Positions 7,916-15,084 of a stretch of 15,859 bases of DNA are shown piece by piece. The DNA comes from PSLL01 sp050259195 (GTDB lineage Bacteria; Desulfobacterota_D; UBA1144; Nemesobacterales; CSP1-2): NCBI GenBank assembly GCA_050259195.1, contig JBLNAE010000383.1:1-15859 (forward strand). Reading direction: 5' to 3'. The notes beneath the pieces were generated by a model, which saw only the letters and a program-made list of their open reading frames with translations, ran no database searches and had not been told where the DNA came from. The position numbers and the translations under genes are program-made. Position 1 is the stretch's first letter; each line of letters begins with the position of its first letter.

Positions 7916-8731
7916 ATGGACTGGGGAATGAAAAACCGTATGTCAAGGATCATCAGACCCGACACAGGCCGTGCCGTTATGCTCGCGGTAGATCATGGAT
8001 ATTTTCTAGGGCCTACAACCAGATTGGAAGTCCCGCGCAAAACAATAGAGCCTTTGATTTCCTATGCCGACTCCCTAATGCTCACGCGAGGGGTTCTGCG
8101 GACATCCGTTGACCCTAATTCCGGGACAAATGTAGTTTTGCGCGTATCCGGCGGCGTAAGCATTATCGGTCCTTCTCTTGCCAACGAGGGAATCTCCACT
8201 TCTATGAAGGATGCCATCCGCTTAAATGTTGCTGGTGTCGGTTTGTCAATCTTTGTAGGAACCGAATACGAACGTCAGACACTGCTTAGCCTGGCGGAGC
8301 TTGTCAATCAGGGGGAGGAATACGGCATTCCCGTCTTAGCCATCACTGCTGTGGGCAGGGAGCTTGAAAAAAGGGATGCCCGCTTCCTGTCTCTCTGCTG
8401 CCGAATCGCCGCTGAATTAGGAGCGCATATAGTTAAAACCTATTACTGTGAGGATTTCGAAAAGGTAATCGAGAGTTGTCCGGTGCCGATAGTCATAGCA
8501 GGAGGACCAAAACTTGCGACGGAGCTTGACGCCCTTGAGATGGCTTATAATGCCATTCAGCAGGGTGCTATAGGAGTTGACATGGGCAGAAACATCTGGC
8601 AGTCGGACCATGCCGTAGCTATGATCAGGGCTATTCGCGCCGTTGTCCATGAGAATTACACGCCGAAAGAGGCGCATGACCTCTTTAGAAGCCTTAAGGA
8701 TGGAGAGGCTAAAAGGGTGGCTAGCGGGTAG
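7916..8731 (+). CDS. LsrF/DhnA-family class I aldolase or thiolase
   Basis: TIM-barrel enzyme of the class I aldolase family that includes E. coli LsrF (3-hydroxy-5-phosphonooxypentane-2,4-dione thiolase of AI-2 breakdown), DhnA-type fructose-bisphosphate aldolase and archaeal ADH synthase. Its 271 residues closely follow the LsrF pattern: the DWGMKNRMSRI start, VMLAVDHGYFLGPTT (Asp26), the Schiff-base lysine Lys174 in HIVKTYY, PIVIAGGPKL, and GVDMGRNIWQSDHAVAM at the C-terminal phosphate site. It lacks the roughly 30-residue N-terminal extension of LsrF. GAGGTG 8 nt upstream supports this ATG. No other lsr gene is present; a zinc dehydrogenase and a RidA-like gene follow. The fold and Lys chemistry are secure, but the substrate is unknown. 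Confidence 0.88.
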   Translation: MDWGMKNRMSRIIRPDTGRAVMLAVDHGYFLGPTTRLEVPRKTIEPLISYADSLMLTRGVLRTSVDPNSGTNVVLRVSGGVSIIGPSLANEGISTSMKDAIRLNVAGVGLSIFVGTEYERQTLLSLAELVNQGEEYGIPVLAITAVGRELEKRDARFLSLCCRIAAELGAHIVKTYYCEDFEKVIESCPVPIVIAGGPKLATELDALEMAYNAIQQGAIGVDMGRNIWQSDHAVAMIRAIRAVVHENYTPKEAHDLFRSLKDGEAKRVASG

Positions 8732-8748
8732 CTAGTTGCGAGTTTTAA

Positions 8749-8843
8749 TTAACCACAGAGAACACAGAGTTCATAGAGAAAGAATTTTTAAATTTTTTTT
8801 GAACTAAAAATAAATCTTTTCTCTTTGTGTCCCCCGTGGTTAA
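8749..8843. repeat. TTAACCAC...GTGGTTAA imperfect palindromic element
   Basis: Perfect 8-bp ends (8749-8756 and 8836-8843) bracket about 80 bp. The inner arms also partly pair, ACACAGAG on the left against the complement of CTTTGTGT on the right. The centre is AT-rich. The repetitive ACAGAG phrasing resembles short dispersed non-coding repeats found between genes in many environmental bacteria. It fills most of the gap between the aldolase and dehydrogenase genes and could act as a processing hairpin or partial terminator. Confidence 0.6.
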
Positions 8844-8893
8844 AATCGTGTTTATTTGTAATAACTAACCAAAACTTACCATTAACCAACAAC

Positions 8894-9919
8894 ATGCGCG
8901 TAGCCATGTATTACAACAACCGAGATGTGCGCCTTGAGGAGTTGCCGATCCCCGGACTTGCCCCTGGCGAAATTCTAATACGTGTTTGGGCAAGCGGGAT
9001 TTGCGGAAGCGATGTGATGGAATGGTATCGCATACGCAAAGCCCCTCTCGTGCTGGGACACGAGATTGCAGGTGAGGTGGTAGAGGTAGGGGAGGGCGTC
9101 AGAAAATTTAAAGTGGGAGACCGGGTTTTTGCCACGCATCACGTTCCCTGCAATACATGCTACTATTGCCTGAGGGACAATCACTCCGCGTGCGATACGC
9201 TGCGAACCACTCATTTTGATCCCGGGGGGTTTGCCGAATACATTCGCGTACCTGCTATAAATGTTGATCGCGGGGTGTTTCTTCTTCCCGACGGGGTTTC
9301 TTTTGAGGAAGGATCATTTATAGAGCCTCTTGGTTGCGCCATACGCGGGCAGAGGCTGGCAAGGTTCCAAACAGGAAGTAGTGTGCTCATTATTGGAAGT
9401 GGCATGACGGGACTGCTTCACCTTCAAGTTGCCATTTCTCAAGGCGCGGGCCGCATTGTCACGACGGATGTAAACGAATACAGGCTTGAGGCCGCGCTCC
9501 GGTTTGGAGCCGATTCCGTCGTTCATGCTAAAGAGGATGTGCCGAAGCGTCTGCGCAAGGTTAATGATGGAAGGCTTGCCGACCTTGTTATTGTCTGCGC
9601 CGGCGCATTGTCGGCTATCGAACAGTCCTTCGGTTCTGTGGATCAAGGCGGCACCATCCTCTTCTTTGCTCCTGTAAATCCGGGAACCAGAGTTTCCATC
9701 CCGCTTGATGAACTCTGGTGGGCTGGGATTACTATGACCAGCTCTTATGCCGCAAGCCCCGCAGACATCGCCATAGCCATAGAGCTTATTCGGTCTCGAC
9801 GCGTGAACGTAAAGGATATGGTTACACATCGGCTTCCTTTAGCCGAGACTGGACGAGGCTTCCAGATGGTTGCCGACGCGAGGGATTCTATCAAAGTTAT
9901 TGTCGAGCCGCAGAGATAG
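8894..9919 (+). CDS. Zinc-dependent medium-chain alcohol/polyol dehydrogenase
   Basis: NAD(P)-dependent oxidoreductase of the MDR superfamily, closest in motif pattern to sorbitol and threonine dehydrogenases. From the chosen ATG it has 341 residues. Catalytic-zinc residues are Cys37 (GICGSD), His56-Glu57 (LGHEIAG) and probably Glu144 (EPLGCA). The structural zinc site has four cysteines at 86, 89, 92 and 100. The Rossmann loop GSGMTG lies near 167-172. An acidic residue ends the second strand (TTDVNEYR), which favours NAD over NADP. I chose ATG at 8894 because MRVAMYYNNRDVRL is a typical N-terminus; a longer TTG-start reading runs through the palindromic repeat. No Shine-Dalgarno is visible. 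The substrate is unknown; context suggests a hydroxyl-bearing product or precursor of the upstream aldolase. Confidence 0.9.
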   Translation: MRVAMYYNNRDVRLEELPIPGLAPGEILIRVWASGICGSDVMEWYRIRKAPLVLGHEIAGEVVEVGEGVRKFKVGDRVFATHHVPCNTCYYCLRDNHSACDTLRTTHFDPGGFAEYIRVPAINVDRGVFLLPDGVSFEEGSFIEPLGCAIRGQRLARFQTGSSVLIIGSGMTGLLHLQVAISQGAGRIVTTDVNEYRLEAALRFGADSVVHAKEDVPKRLRKVNDGRLADLVIVCAGALSAIEQSFGSVDQGGTILFFAPVNPGTRVSIPLDELWWAGITMTSSYAASPADIAIAIELIRSRRVNVKDMVTHRLPLAETGRGFQMVADARDSIKVIVEPQR

Positions 9920-9921
9920 CA

Positions 9922-10338
9922 ATGATAAAAACAAACCAGGAGATGCAAAGAAAGAACATATCAACCGGAACGCCTTGGGAACCGATTGTGGGTTACTCGC
10001 GCGCTGTCCGTATTGGACCTTTTGTTCATGTCTCTGGAACAACTGCCACAGACGAAACCGGAAAAATCATAGGTTACGGCGATCCTTACGCGCAAGCAGT
10101 TCAGGCCATCAAAAATATCGAATCGGCACTGCGTCTAGCAGGTGCCAGTCTGAAGAACGTTGTCCGTACGCGAATCTACGTCACGAACATTGATGATTGG
10201 GAAAAAGTGGGAAAGGCGCACGGCGAGTTCTTTCATGAGATTCGACCGGCTACCTCAATGGTAGAAGTGAGCCGCTTAATTGCTCCTGAGATCCTGGTGG
10301 AGATCGAGGCAGATGCCTTGATTATCGAGAAGGCTTAG
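9922..10338 (+). CDS. RidA-like (YjgF/YER057c/UK114) family protein
   Basis: Small protein of the Rid superfamily, usually trimeric. RidA proper hydrolyses reactive 2-aminoacrylate-type imines. It has 138 residues from the ATG at 9922, which lies 2 nt after the dehydrogenase stop. An ATG at 9943 would begin closer to the family N-terminus but has AGGAG abutting it with no spacer. Family features are the GYSRAVRIGPFVHVSGTTA start, the VVRTRIYVTNIDDW strand-helix, and RPATSMVEVSRL near the C-terminus. In E. coli RidA the segment before the conserved VEV carries Arg105 (ARSCVEV), which holds the substrate carboxylate. Here that residue is Thr, so this is more like the non-RidA subfamilies without demonstrated imine deaminase activity. 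It is probably cotranscribed with the dehydrogenase. Confidence 0.88.
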   Translation: MIKTNQEMQRKNISTGTPWEPIVGYSRAVRIGPFVHVSGTTATDETGKIIGYGDPYAQAVQAIKNIESALRLAGASLKNVVRTRIYVTNIDDWEKVGKAHGEFFHEIRPATSMVEVSRLIAPEILVEIEADALIIEKA

Positions 10339-10361
10339 ATGGATACAATACGGAAACCGTT

Positions 10362-10916
10362 CTACTTAATCAGCTTTGAAATCTTTTTGAACTCTTCTGT
10401 TCCTGCCCGCTCAAGCAGTTGAAACACAAACGTTTCGGTCGTGCCTACAACGGCTCCGGCCCTATCCATAAATTTTATTCCAGTCTCCCAATCAAATTCC
10501 TTTCTTGAGGTTACGGCGTCGGCAGGGACGTAAACCTTGTATCCGTCTTTCATTAGGTCTAATACGGTCTGGAGCACGCATACGTGGGTTTCTATGCCGC
10601 ACATAAGCACTTCGGCTCTTTTTGTGTTTTTTAGAGCTGCCTTAAAGTCCGAAGACCTTGCGCAGCTAAAGACGAGCTTTTCAATGGGCTTTGGTTCATC
10701 TCCAATGGCTTCTTTAATCTCATTAATGGTTAATCCCAATCCCTTGGGATATTGCTCTGTGACCGTAATTGGAATTCCCAGCGTTTTTGCAGTCTCTATC
10801 AGAATTTTAGAATTTCTCGTGACTGCTTCTCTCCTATCTTCCGGGATTGCATTCATGAGTTTCTCCTGCATATCAACGACAACAAGCGAAATTTTGTCCT
10901 TTTGGATGAAGTCCAT
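10362..10916 (-). CDS. Isochorismatase-family cysteine hydrolase
   Basis: Alpha/beta hydrolase of the isochorismatase/nicotinamidase superfamily, 184 residues, a compact single domain. The catalytic triad is visible: Asp15 (LVVVDMQEKL), Lys80 (KPIEKLVFSC) and nucleophile Cys113 (GIETHVCVLQT). The triad Cys is preceded by the usual cis-peptide stretch MCGIETH. Pattern and length fit the small YcaC/ribonuclease-named clade of hydrolases whose substrates are mostly undetermined, so I do not assign nicotinamidase. GGAGG lies 6 nt before the ATG. It follows the DHH gene by 39 nt and is probably last in the trp operon. It converges on the RidA-like gene with only 23 bp between stop codons. Confidence 0.9.
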   Translation of the reverse strand: MDFIQKDKISLVVVDMQEKLMNAIPEDRREAVTRNSKILIETAKTLGIPITVTEQYPKGLGLTINEIKEAIGDEPKPIEKLVFSCARSSDFKAALKNTKRAEVLMCGIETHVCVLQTVLDLMKDGYKVYVPADAVTSRKEFDWETGIKFMDRAGAVVGTTETFVFQLLERAGTEEFKKISKLIK

Positions 10917-10955
10917 TTTCAGCCTCCATATATTTATTTCTAATCTAAAATCTTT

Positions 10956-12281
10956 TCATCCACCCTCTTCTAATTTTTCCGTAACTGCCTTGACAAAGAG
11001 TTCAGTGACCCACCTTTTGATGCGCTCTTGGGAGGCACGACCGAGAATCTTTCTCACCTTTTTTAGAGGAATAACGGCCTTTGCGGCAGACCTGTGCCCG
11101 CCTGCGCTCCCAATCTCTCCAAAAATACTCCTTAAAAGCCGCCCTGCGCTTTTTACATACCCCACATTTCTTATAGAAATAATCAGGTGGGAGTTACCGA
11201 CTATACCGAGAGCCACAGACCACTCAACCCCTTTTACTTGAATGCCGAAATCGGCCATCTTGGGGATTAGGTACTCCCTTTTTACCCTTCCGAGATTGCC
11301 GAAAAAGATCCCCTGCGATACCCAATGGTCGGCAAGGGCCTGACCAAATAGCCTTATTTCGGATGGAGGCATCTCCGCGCGCTCGATGCGCCTGAGGAGT
11401 GCCAGATTCGCAATTGGATAAAGAAAGGTGAAGGCCTCAATGTCATCCGGGTTTGCATCGCGATTCAGGGATACAGTATCGGTTTTTATTCCGTAAACAA
11501 GTGCGGTGGCAAGTCTCTCTGATATTTCCATCTGTGCGGCGCGAAGGAACTCGGTAAGTATTGTGGAGGTCGCGCCCTCCTGGATTCTTATCTCAGAAAA
11601 ACGGGTTTTATAGGAGGCAACCTGTGGATGATGGTCAATCACGGTGTCAACTTCAGGAATGAGACTCCCGAAGTAAGGTGGTTGAACGTCAACAAGCGCG
11701 ATTGAACTAAACTTTCCCAAATCTCCCGGAACGAGTTTTTCAAGGTCAATTTCAAGAAGCTCTATCATAGCAACGTTTTCGGGGCGGGAGATTTTCTCTC
11801 CAAGGTGTCCGATTATAGCGGTCTGGCGGTTTCTTTTAAGTAGGGTCCTGAGGGCTAAGGCGCTTGCAATCGAGTCTGGGTCCGGGTTGTCGTGAAGGAG
11901 AATCAGCATCTCTTTCGCCTCGCTGTGGAGACGTCTTAATTCTTCAACCCGGAGCTCTACCCTCGCAAGCCTCTCCTCACGAGCGATTTCCTCTGAGAGG
12001 ACTTTGTGAAAAGAAACAAACCTCGCATAAGGGGGTGGGTCTTGGGGCCTTTCGCTATTGGTTACGATTATCGGAGTCTGCGGAAAATGTACGGAAAGCT
12101 CTTTCGAAGCGTTGGCCGGAAAATGCTCTTTCTCAACTATTATGACGGTAAAATCCCCCGTTTGATGTAAAGCCTCTTCAAGCGAATTTACCCAGATGAC
12201 TTCTCCTCTTTCCGCAAGCCCAAAGAGGGATGGGTCAAAGTTCCCTATAAATAAATACCTCGTTGTCGCTTCTTCCTGCAT
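10956..12281 (-). CDS. DHH/DHHA1-family phosphoesterase with unassigned N-terminal domain
   Basis: Likely Mn-dependent phosphodiesterase or phosphatase related to NrnA-type nanoRNase/pAp phosphatases. Starting at ATG 12281 it has 441 residues. Residues 1-95 form an alpha/beta domain of no recognised type; about 95-125 is charged and helical. The DHH domain follows with His130-Asp131-x-x-Asp134-x-Asp136 (HDNPDPDS), Asp198 (ALVDVQ), DHH at 216-218 and Asp268 (GIKTDT). The C-terminal DHHA1 domain has GSAGGHRSA at 392-399. All metal-binding motifs are intact. A longer TTG-start reading to 12323 would translate a palindromic repeat, so I prefer the ATG, although no clear ribosome site precedes it. 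It lies 81 nt after trpA. Substrate candidates are nanoRNA, pAp or cyclic dinucleotides. Confidence 0.85.
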   Translation of the reverse strand: MQEEATTRYLFIGNFDPSLFGLAERGEVIWVNSLEEALHQTGDFTVIIVEKEHFPANASKELSVHFPQTPIIVTNSERPQDPPPYARFVSFHKVLSEEIAREERLARVELRVEELRRLHSEAKEMLILLHDNPDPDSIASALALRTLLKRNRQTAIIGHLGEKISRPENVAMIELLEIDLEKLVPGDLGKFSSIALVDVQPPYFGSLIPEVDTVIDHHPQVASYKTRFSEIRIQEGATSTILTEFLRAAQMEISERLATALVYGIKTDTVSLNRDANPDDIEAFTFLYPIANLALLRRIERAEMPPSEIRLFGQALADHWVSQGIFFGNLGRVKREYLIPKMADFGIQVKGVEWSVALGIVGNSHLIISIRNVGYVKSAGRLLRSIFGEIGSAGGHRSAAKAVIPLKKVRKILGRASQERIKRWVTELFVKAVTEKLEEGG

Positions 12282-12293
12282 GTGTTCTGACAA

Positions 12294-12321
12294 GTAGGGC
12301 GAGCCGGCGGGTCGCACCCAC
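12294..12321. repeat. GTAG...CTAC-type palindromic repeat, copy 2
   Basis: 28 bp beginning GTAGGGCGAGCC and ending GGGTCGCACCCAC on the plus strand, an imperfect GC-rich palindrome. It lies in the trpA-DHH gap, just upstream of the DHH ATG, and stands out from the AT-rich flanks. The ends match the repeats at 1302-1331 and 13199-13225, while the central bases differ. Confidence 0.55.
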
Positions 12322-12362
12322 AAATTGAAACTGCTATAGAATCATGAACCACAATTCACGAG

Positions 12363-13169
12363 TCATCTTATACACGCCTGACTCAGTCCCTTTACAAATC
12401 CTGAAATTTCTCCAAGAAGTCCTTTTCCATTACTCCCGTTACTCCCGTGTTTTTCAATTACCCTGACGAGGGCGCTCCCTACAACCACGGCATCCGCAAA
12501 TTTAGCGATTTTCCCTGCCTGCTCCGGTGTTGATATGCCGAACCCGATTCCCACAGGGAGTTTTGTATATCTTTTAATCTCCTCAACAAGGGCTTCAAGT
12601 GAATAATCCATAGTCGGTCTTTCTCCGGTAACTCCAGTTACAGAAACCAGATAGACAAACCCCGTTGTCCGCTCCCCTATGAGCCTCATTCTCTCGGTTG
12701 TACTGATAGGGGCGAGGAGAAACACCATATCGAGTCCCATTTTATCTGTGTGAACTTTAAATTCGTCTGCCTCTTCGGGGGGAAGGTCTACTACAAGGAC
12801 CCCATCTGCGCCCGCATCGTACGCGTCTTTAGAGAATTTTTGAAGCCCATAGGCAAAAAAGGGGTTGTAGTAGCCAAAGAGTATAATTGGAATCTCCGAA
12901 TGTTTTCTAATTTTGGTTACAACGTCAAGCACGCCGCTTAGAGTTGTGCCGTTGCGAAGTGCTCTTTCAGAGGCATATTGAATTACGGGACCGTCGGCCA
13001 TCGGGTCTGAAAATGGAATCCCAAGTTCAACAATGTTGGCGCCGCTCTTTTCAAGGCTGAGCACTATATCAGGTGTTAGTTCAAGAGACGGGTCGCCTGC
13101 TGTAATGTACGTAACTAAGGCTGCTCTTCCTTCTTGTCTGAGTTCTCTAAATTTATTCTGAATTCTCAT
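12363..13169 (-). CDS. trpA: Tryptophan synthase alpha chain
   Basis: Cleaves indole-3-glycerol phosphate to indole and glyceraldehyde 3-phosphate; indole is channelled to TrpB. From ATG 13169 it has 268 residues, the standard TrpA length. TIM-barrel hallmarks include catalytic Glu48 (NIVELGIPFSDP) and Asp59 (MADGPVIQ), the flexible loop VSVTGVTGERP, and phosphate-binding GFGIS and VVGSALV. The frame stays open upstream to a TTG at 13265, but that extension (RLKRFSRARYSVPLHRG) is a translation of a palindromic repeat and is not TrpA-like. No clear Shine-Dalgarno precedes the ATG. It follows trpB after 99 bp, an unusually wide gap caused by the repeat. Confidence 0.97.
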   Translation of the reverse strand: MRIQNKFRELRQEGRAALVTYITAGDPSLELTPDIVLSLEKSGANIVELGIPFSDPMADGPVIQYASERALRNGTTLSGVLDVVTKIRKHSEIPIILFGYYNPFFAYGLQKFSKDAYDAGADGVLVVDLPPEEADEFKVHTDKMGLDMVFLLAPISTTERMRLIGERTTGFVYLVSVTGVTGERPTMDYSLEALVEEIKRYTKLPVGIGFGISTPEQAGKIAKFADAVVVGSALVRVIEKHGSNGSNGKGLLGEISGFVKGLSQACIR

Positions 13170-13198
13170 TAAATTGTGGAGGCGACTGTTACCCCGAT

Positions 13199-13225
13199 GT
13201 AGGGGCACGGAGTACCGTGCTCTAC
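13199..13225. repeat. GTAG...CTAC palindromic repeat, copy 3
   Basis: 27-bp near-perfect palindrome: left arm GTAGGGGCACGG, right arm CCGTGCTCTAC, loop AGTA. It lies between trpB and trpA inside the operon. A stem this stable could slow RNA decay or reduce trpA expression relative to trpB. Its termini match the repeats at 1302-1331 and 12294-12321. Confidence 0.7.
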
Positions 13226-13268
13226 TAAACCTTTTAAGTCTATCTGTAGGATAGGGAAACCTCAAGCT

Positions 13269-14471
13269 TTACGTTCTCATCCCCAAAGCCTTAGCCGCAA
13301 CCTGAATATCCTTATCGCCACGCCCTGAAAGGCAAATTATGATTACCGAATCCTTGGGCATCATGGGAGCTATTTTGGTAGCGTAAGCCACGGCATGAGC
13401 GGACTCAAGTGCGGGAATTATCCCCTCGGTTTGGGAGAGGAACTTAAATCCCTCCAGTGCCTCCTTGTCAGTCACCGTTGTGTATGAGACCCGCCCTGAG
13501 TCTTTTAAATAAGAATGCTCAGGACCCACTCCGGGGTAGTCAAGCCCCGGGGCTATTGAATGGGTTCCTTTTACCTGGCCGTCTTTGTCTTGGAGGAGGT
13601 AGGTTTTGCTGCCATGGAGAACCCCGGGTCTTCCGGCGGCAAGGGTTGCCGCATGTTGTTCGGTCTTAAGTCCCGACCCTGCAGCTTCTACGCCGGTCAT
13701 TTTTACGGTTTCATCTTCAAGAAATGGATAAAAAAGCCCCATGGCATTTGAGCCGCCTCCAACGCAGGCGATAAGAAGGTCTGGAAGCCTCTCTTCTTTT
13801 TCAAGAACCTGCTCTTTCGCTTCATCTCCAATTACGGACTGAAAATCTCTCACCATCATCGGATATGGATGCGGTCCCGCTACGCTTCCGATTATGTAGA
13901 ATGTCGTTCTTACATTTGTTATCCAGTCCCTCATAGCCTCGTTCATCGCATCCTTCAGGGTTCGAGTTCCTGAGGCCACCTCTCTTACATTTGCTCCGAG
14001 CAGCTTCATGCGGATTACGTTGAGGGCTTGTCTCTTTGTATCCTCAAGTCCCATAAATATCTCGCATTCCATCTGGAGGAGTGCCGCAACTGTAGCCGTA
14101 GCAACCCCGTGCTGTCCGGCTCCGGTTTCCGCTATAATCCTCTTCTTTCCCATACGCGACGCAAGAAGGGCCTGACCTACGGTGTTGTTAATCTTGTGAG
14201 CGCCTGTGTGCGCTAGGTCTTCGCGTTTCAGGTAGATCTTTGCCCCGCCGAGTTCCCGTGTCATTCTCTCTGCGAAGTAGAGTGGGGTAGGGCGGCCAAC
14301 GTACTCTCCTAGGTAGTAGTTTAGCTCCTCTTTAAATTTTGGATCGTCTTTTATCTCAAGATAAGCCCTTTCTAAATTGATTAGCGCGGGCATAAGGGTT
14401 TCTGAGACGTATCTGCCGCCGTAGACTCCAAAATGCCCCCTTTCATCGGGGAGTTTCAGTTTAGGTTTCAT
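13269..14471 (-). CDS. trpB: Tryptophan synthase beta chain
   Basis: PLP enzyme that condenses indole with L-serine to form tryptophan, working in a complex with TrpA. It has 400 residues, normal for the TrpB1 type. PLP-binding Lys93 is in AHKINNTVGQAL, catalytic Glu115 is in AETGAGQHGVA, the phosphate-holding glycine loop is CVGGGSNAMG (236-245), and the C-terminal LSGRGDKD motif is present. The N-terminus has the typical GHFGVYGGRYVSETLMPAL. Its ATG lies within the end of trpF (11-nt overlap), with GAGG 9 nt upstream, so translation is probably coupled to trpF. Confidence 0.98.
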   Translation of the reverse strand: MKPKLKLPDERGHFGVYGGRYVSETLMPALINLERAYLEIKDDPKFKEELNYYLGEYVGRPTPLYFAERMTRELGGAKIYLKREDLAHTGAHKINNTVGQALLASRMGKKRIIAETGAGQHGVATATVAALLQMECEIFMGLEDTKRQALNVIRMKLLGANVREVASGTRTLKDAMNEAMRDWITNVRTTFYIIGSVAGPHPYPMMVRDFQSVIGDEAKEQVLEKEERLPDLLIACVGGGSNAMGLFYPFLEDETVKMTGVEAAGSGLKTEQHAATLAAGRPGVLHGSKTYLLQDKDGQVKGTHSIAPGLDYPGVGPEHSYLKDSGRVSYTTVTDKEALEGFKFLSQTEGIIPALESAHAVAYATKIAPMMPKDSVIIICLSGRGDKDIQVAAKALGMRT

Positions 14472-15075
14472 TTCTCGTTGCCTCTATGAATTTTTTTAAC
14501 CTCTCGGGGTTTTTCTTTCCTGGATAATCCTCAATGCCTGAGCTAACGTCAACCCCATAAGGATTCACTATCCGAATTGCCTGAGACACGTTCTCTGGAG
14601 AAAGCCCGCCTGAGAGAATTATTCTCTTTGATGGGTTTAAGCCTTTTAGAATCTCCCATCTGAAACTCTCTCCTGTTCCTCCATAGCCCTTTGTCGAGTG
14701 CGTGTCAAAGAGAATTGTTTGGACTGGATAAGACTCAATCTCCTCTGGGTTTATATTCTCTCTAACTCGAATTGTTTTTATTACTCCTCTTCCGAGCTTC
14801 TTACAGAAATCCGGGGATTCGTCTCCGTGAAGCTGAAATACGTCAAATCCCGCCTCTTCTTTTATATTTTTAATCTCATCCAAATCTTGATTCACGAAAA
14901 CCCCGACTGTGGTAACAAACGGAGGCAATTTCGAGATCATCTCGTGTGCTCTTTCAGGTCTAATATACCTCTTGCTTTCCTTATAGAATATAAACCCAAG
15001 CGCATCCGCTCCTAGTTCCACAGCCAAAAGGGCATCTTCTATATTAGTAATTCCGCAGATTTTAATCTTAATCAC
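14461..15075 (-). CDS. trpF: Phosphoribosylanthranilate isomerase
   Basis: Amadori isomerisation of N-(5'-phosphoribosyl)anthranilate to CdRP in tryptophan synthesis. The 204-residue TIM-barrel protein has the base Cys7 (IKICGIT) and the acid Asp124 (ILFDTHSTKGYGGTG), plus phosphate-site strands ILSGGL and GVDVSSGIE. It begins with GTG at 15075; the reading MIKIKICGI is canonical, so a later start is excluded. No Shine-Dalgarno precedes it. Instead a TATAAT box lies 9 nt upstream, implying a very short leader. It is the first gene of the visible trpF-trpB-trpA run. The genes for earlier pathway steps are not in the window. Confidence 0.97.
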   Translation of the reverse strand: MIKIKICGITNIEDALLAVELGADALGFIFYKESKRYIRPERAHEMISKLPPFVTTVGVFVNQDLDEIKNIKEEAGFDVFQLHGDESPDFCKKLGRGVIKTIRVRENINPEEIESYPVQTILFDTHSTKGYGGTGESFRWEILKGLNPSKRIILSGGLSPENVSQAIRIVNPYGVDVSSGIEDYPGKKNPERLKKFIEATRNET

Positions 15076-15084
15076 AGAGGGATA

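Noticed and set aside
8825..8893. TTG-start extension of the zinc dehydrogenase
   Set aside because: It overlaps the right arm of the palindromic element and precedes a typical MDR N-terminus at 8894.
10349..10360. Short hairpin ACGGAAACCGT between the convergent RidA-like and hydrolase genes as a terminator
   Set aside because: The stem is only four to five base pairs and has no T-run on either strand.
10537..11241. 234-residue plus-strand ORF
   Set aside because: It is antisense to both the isochorismatase-fold hydrolase and the DHH gene; Ser/Phe-rich shadow composition.
12282..12323. TTG-start extension of the DHH gene
   Set aside because: It would translate a GC-rich palindromic repeat; an ATG at 12281 is available.
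13170..13265. N-terminal extension of trpA from a TTG codon
   Set aside because: The extension translates the palindromic repeat. ATG 13169 gives the standard 268-residue protein.
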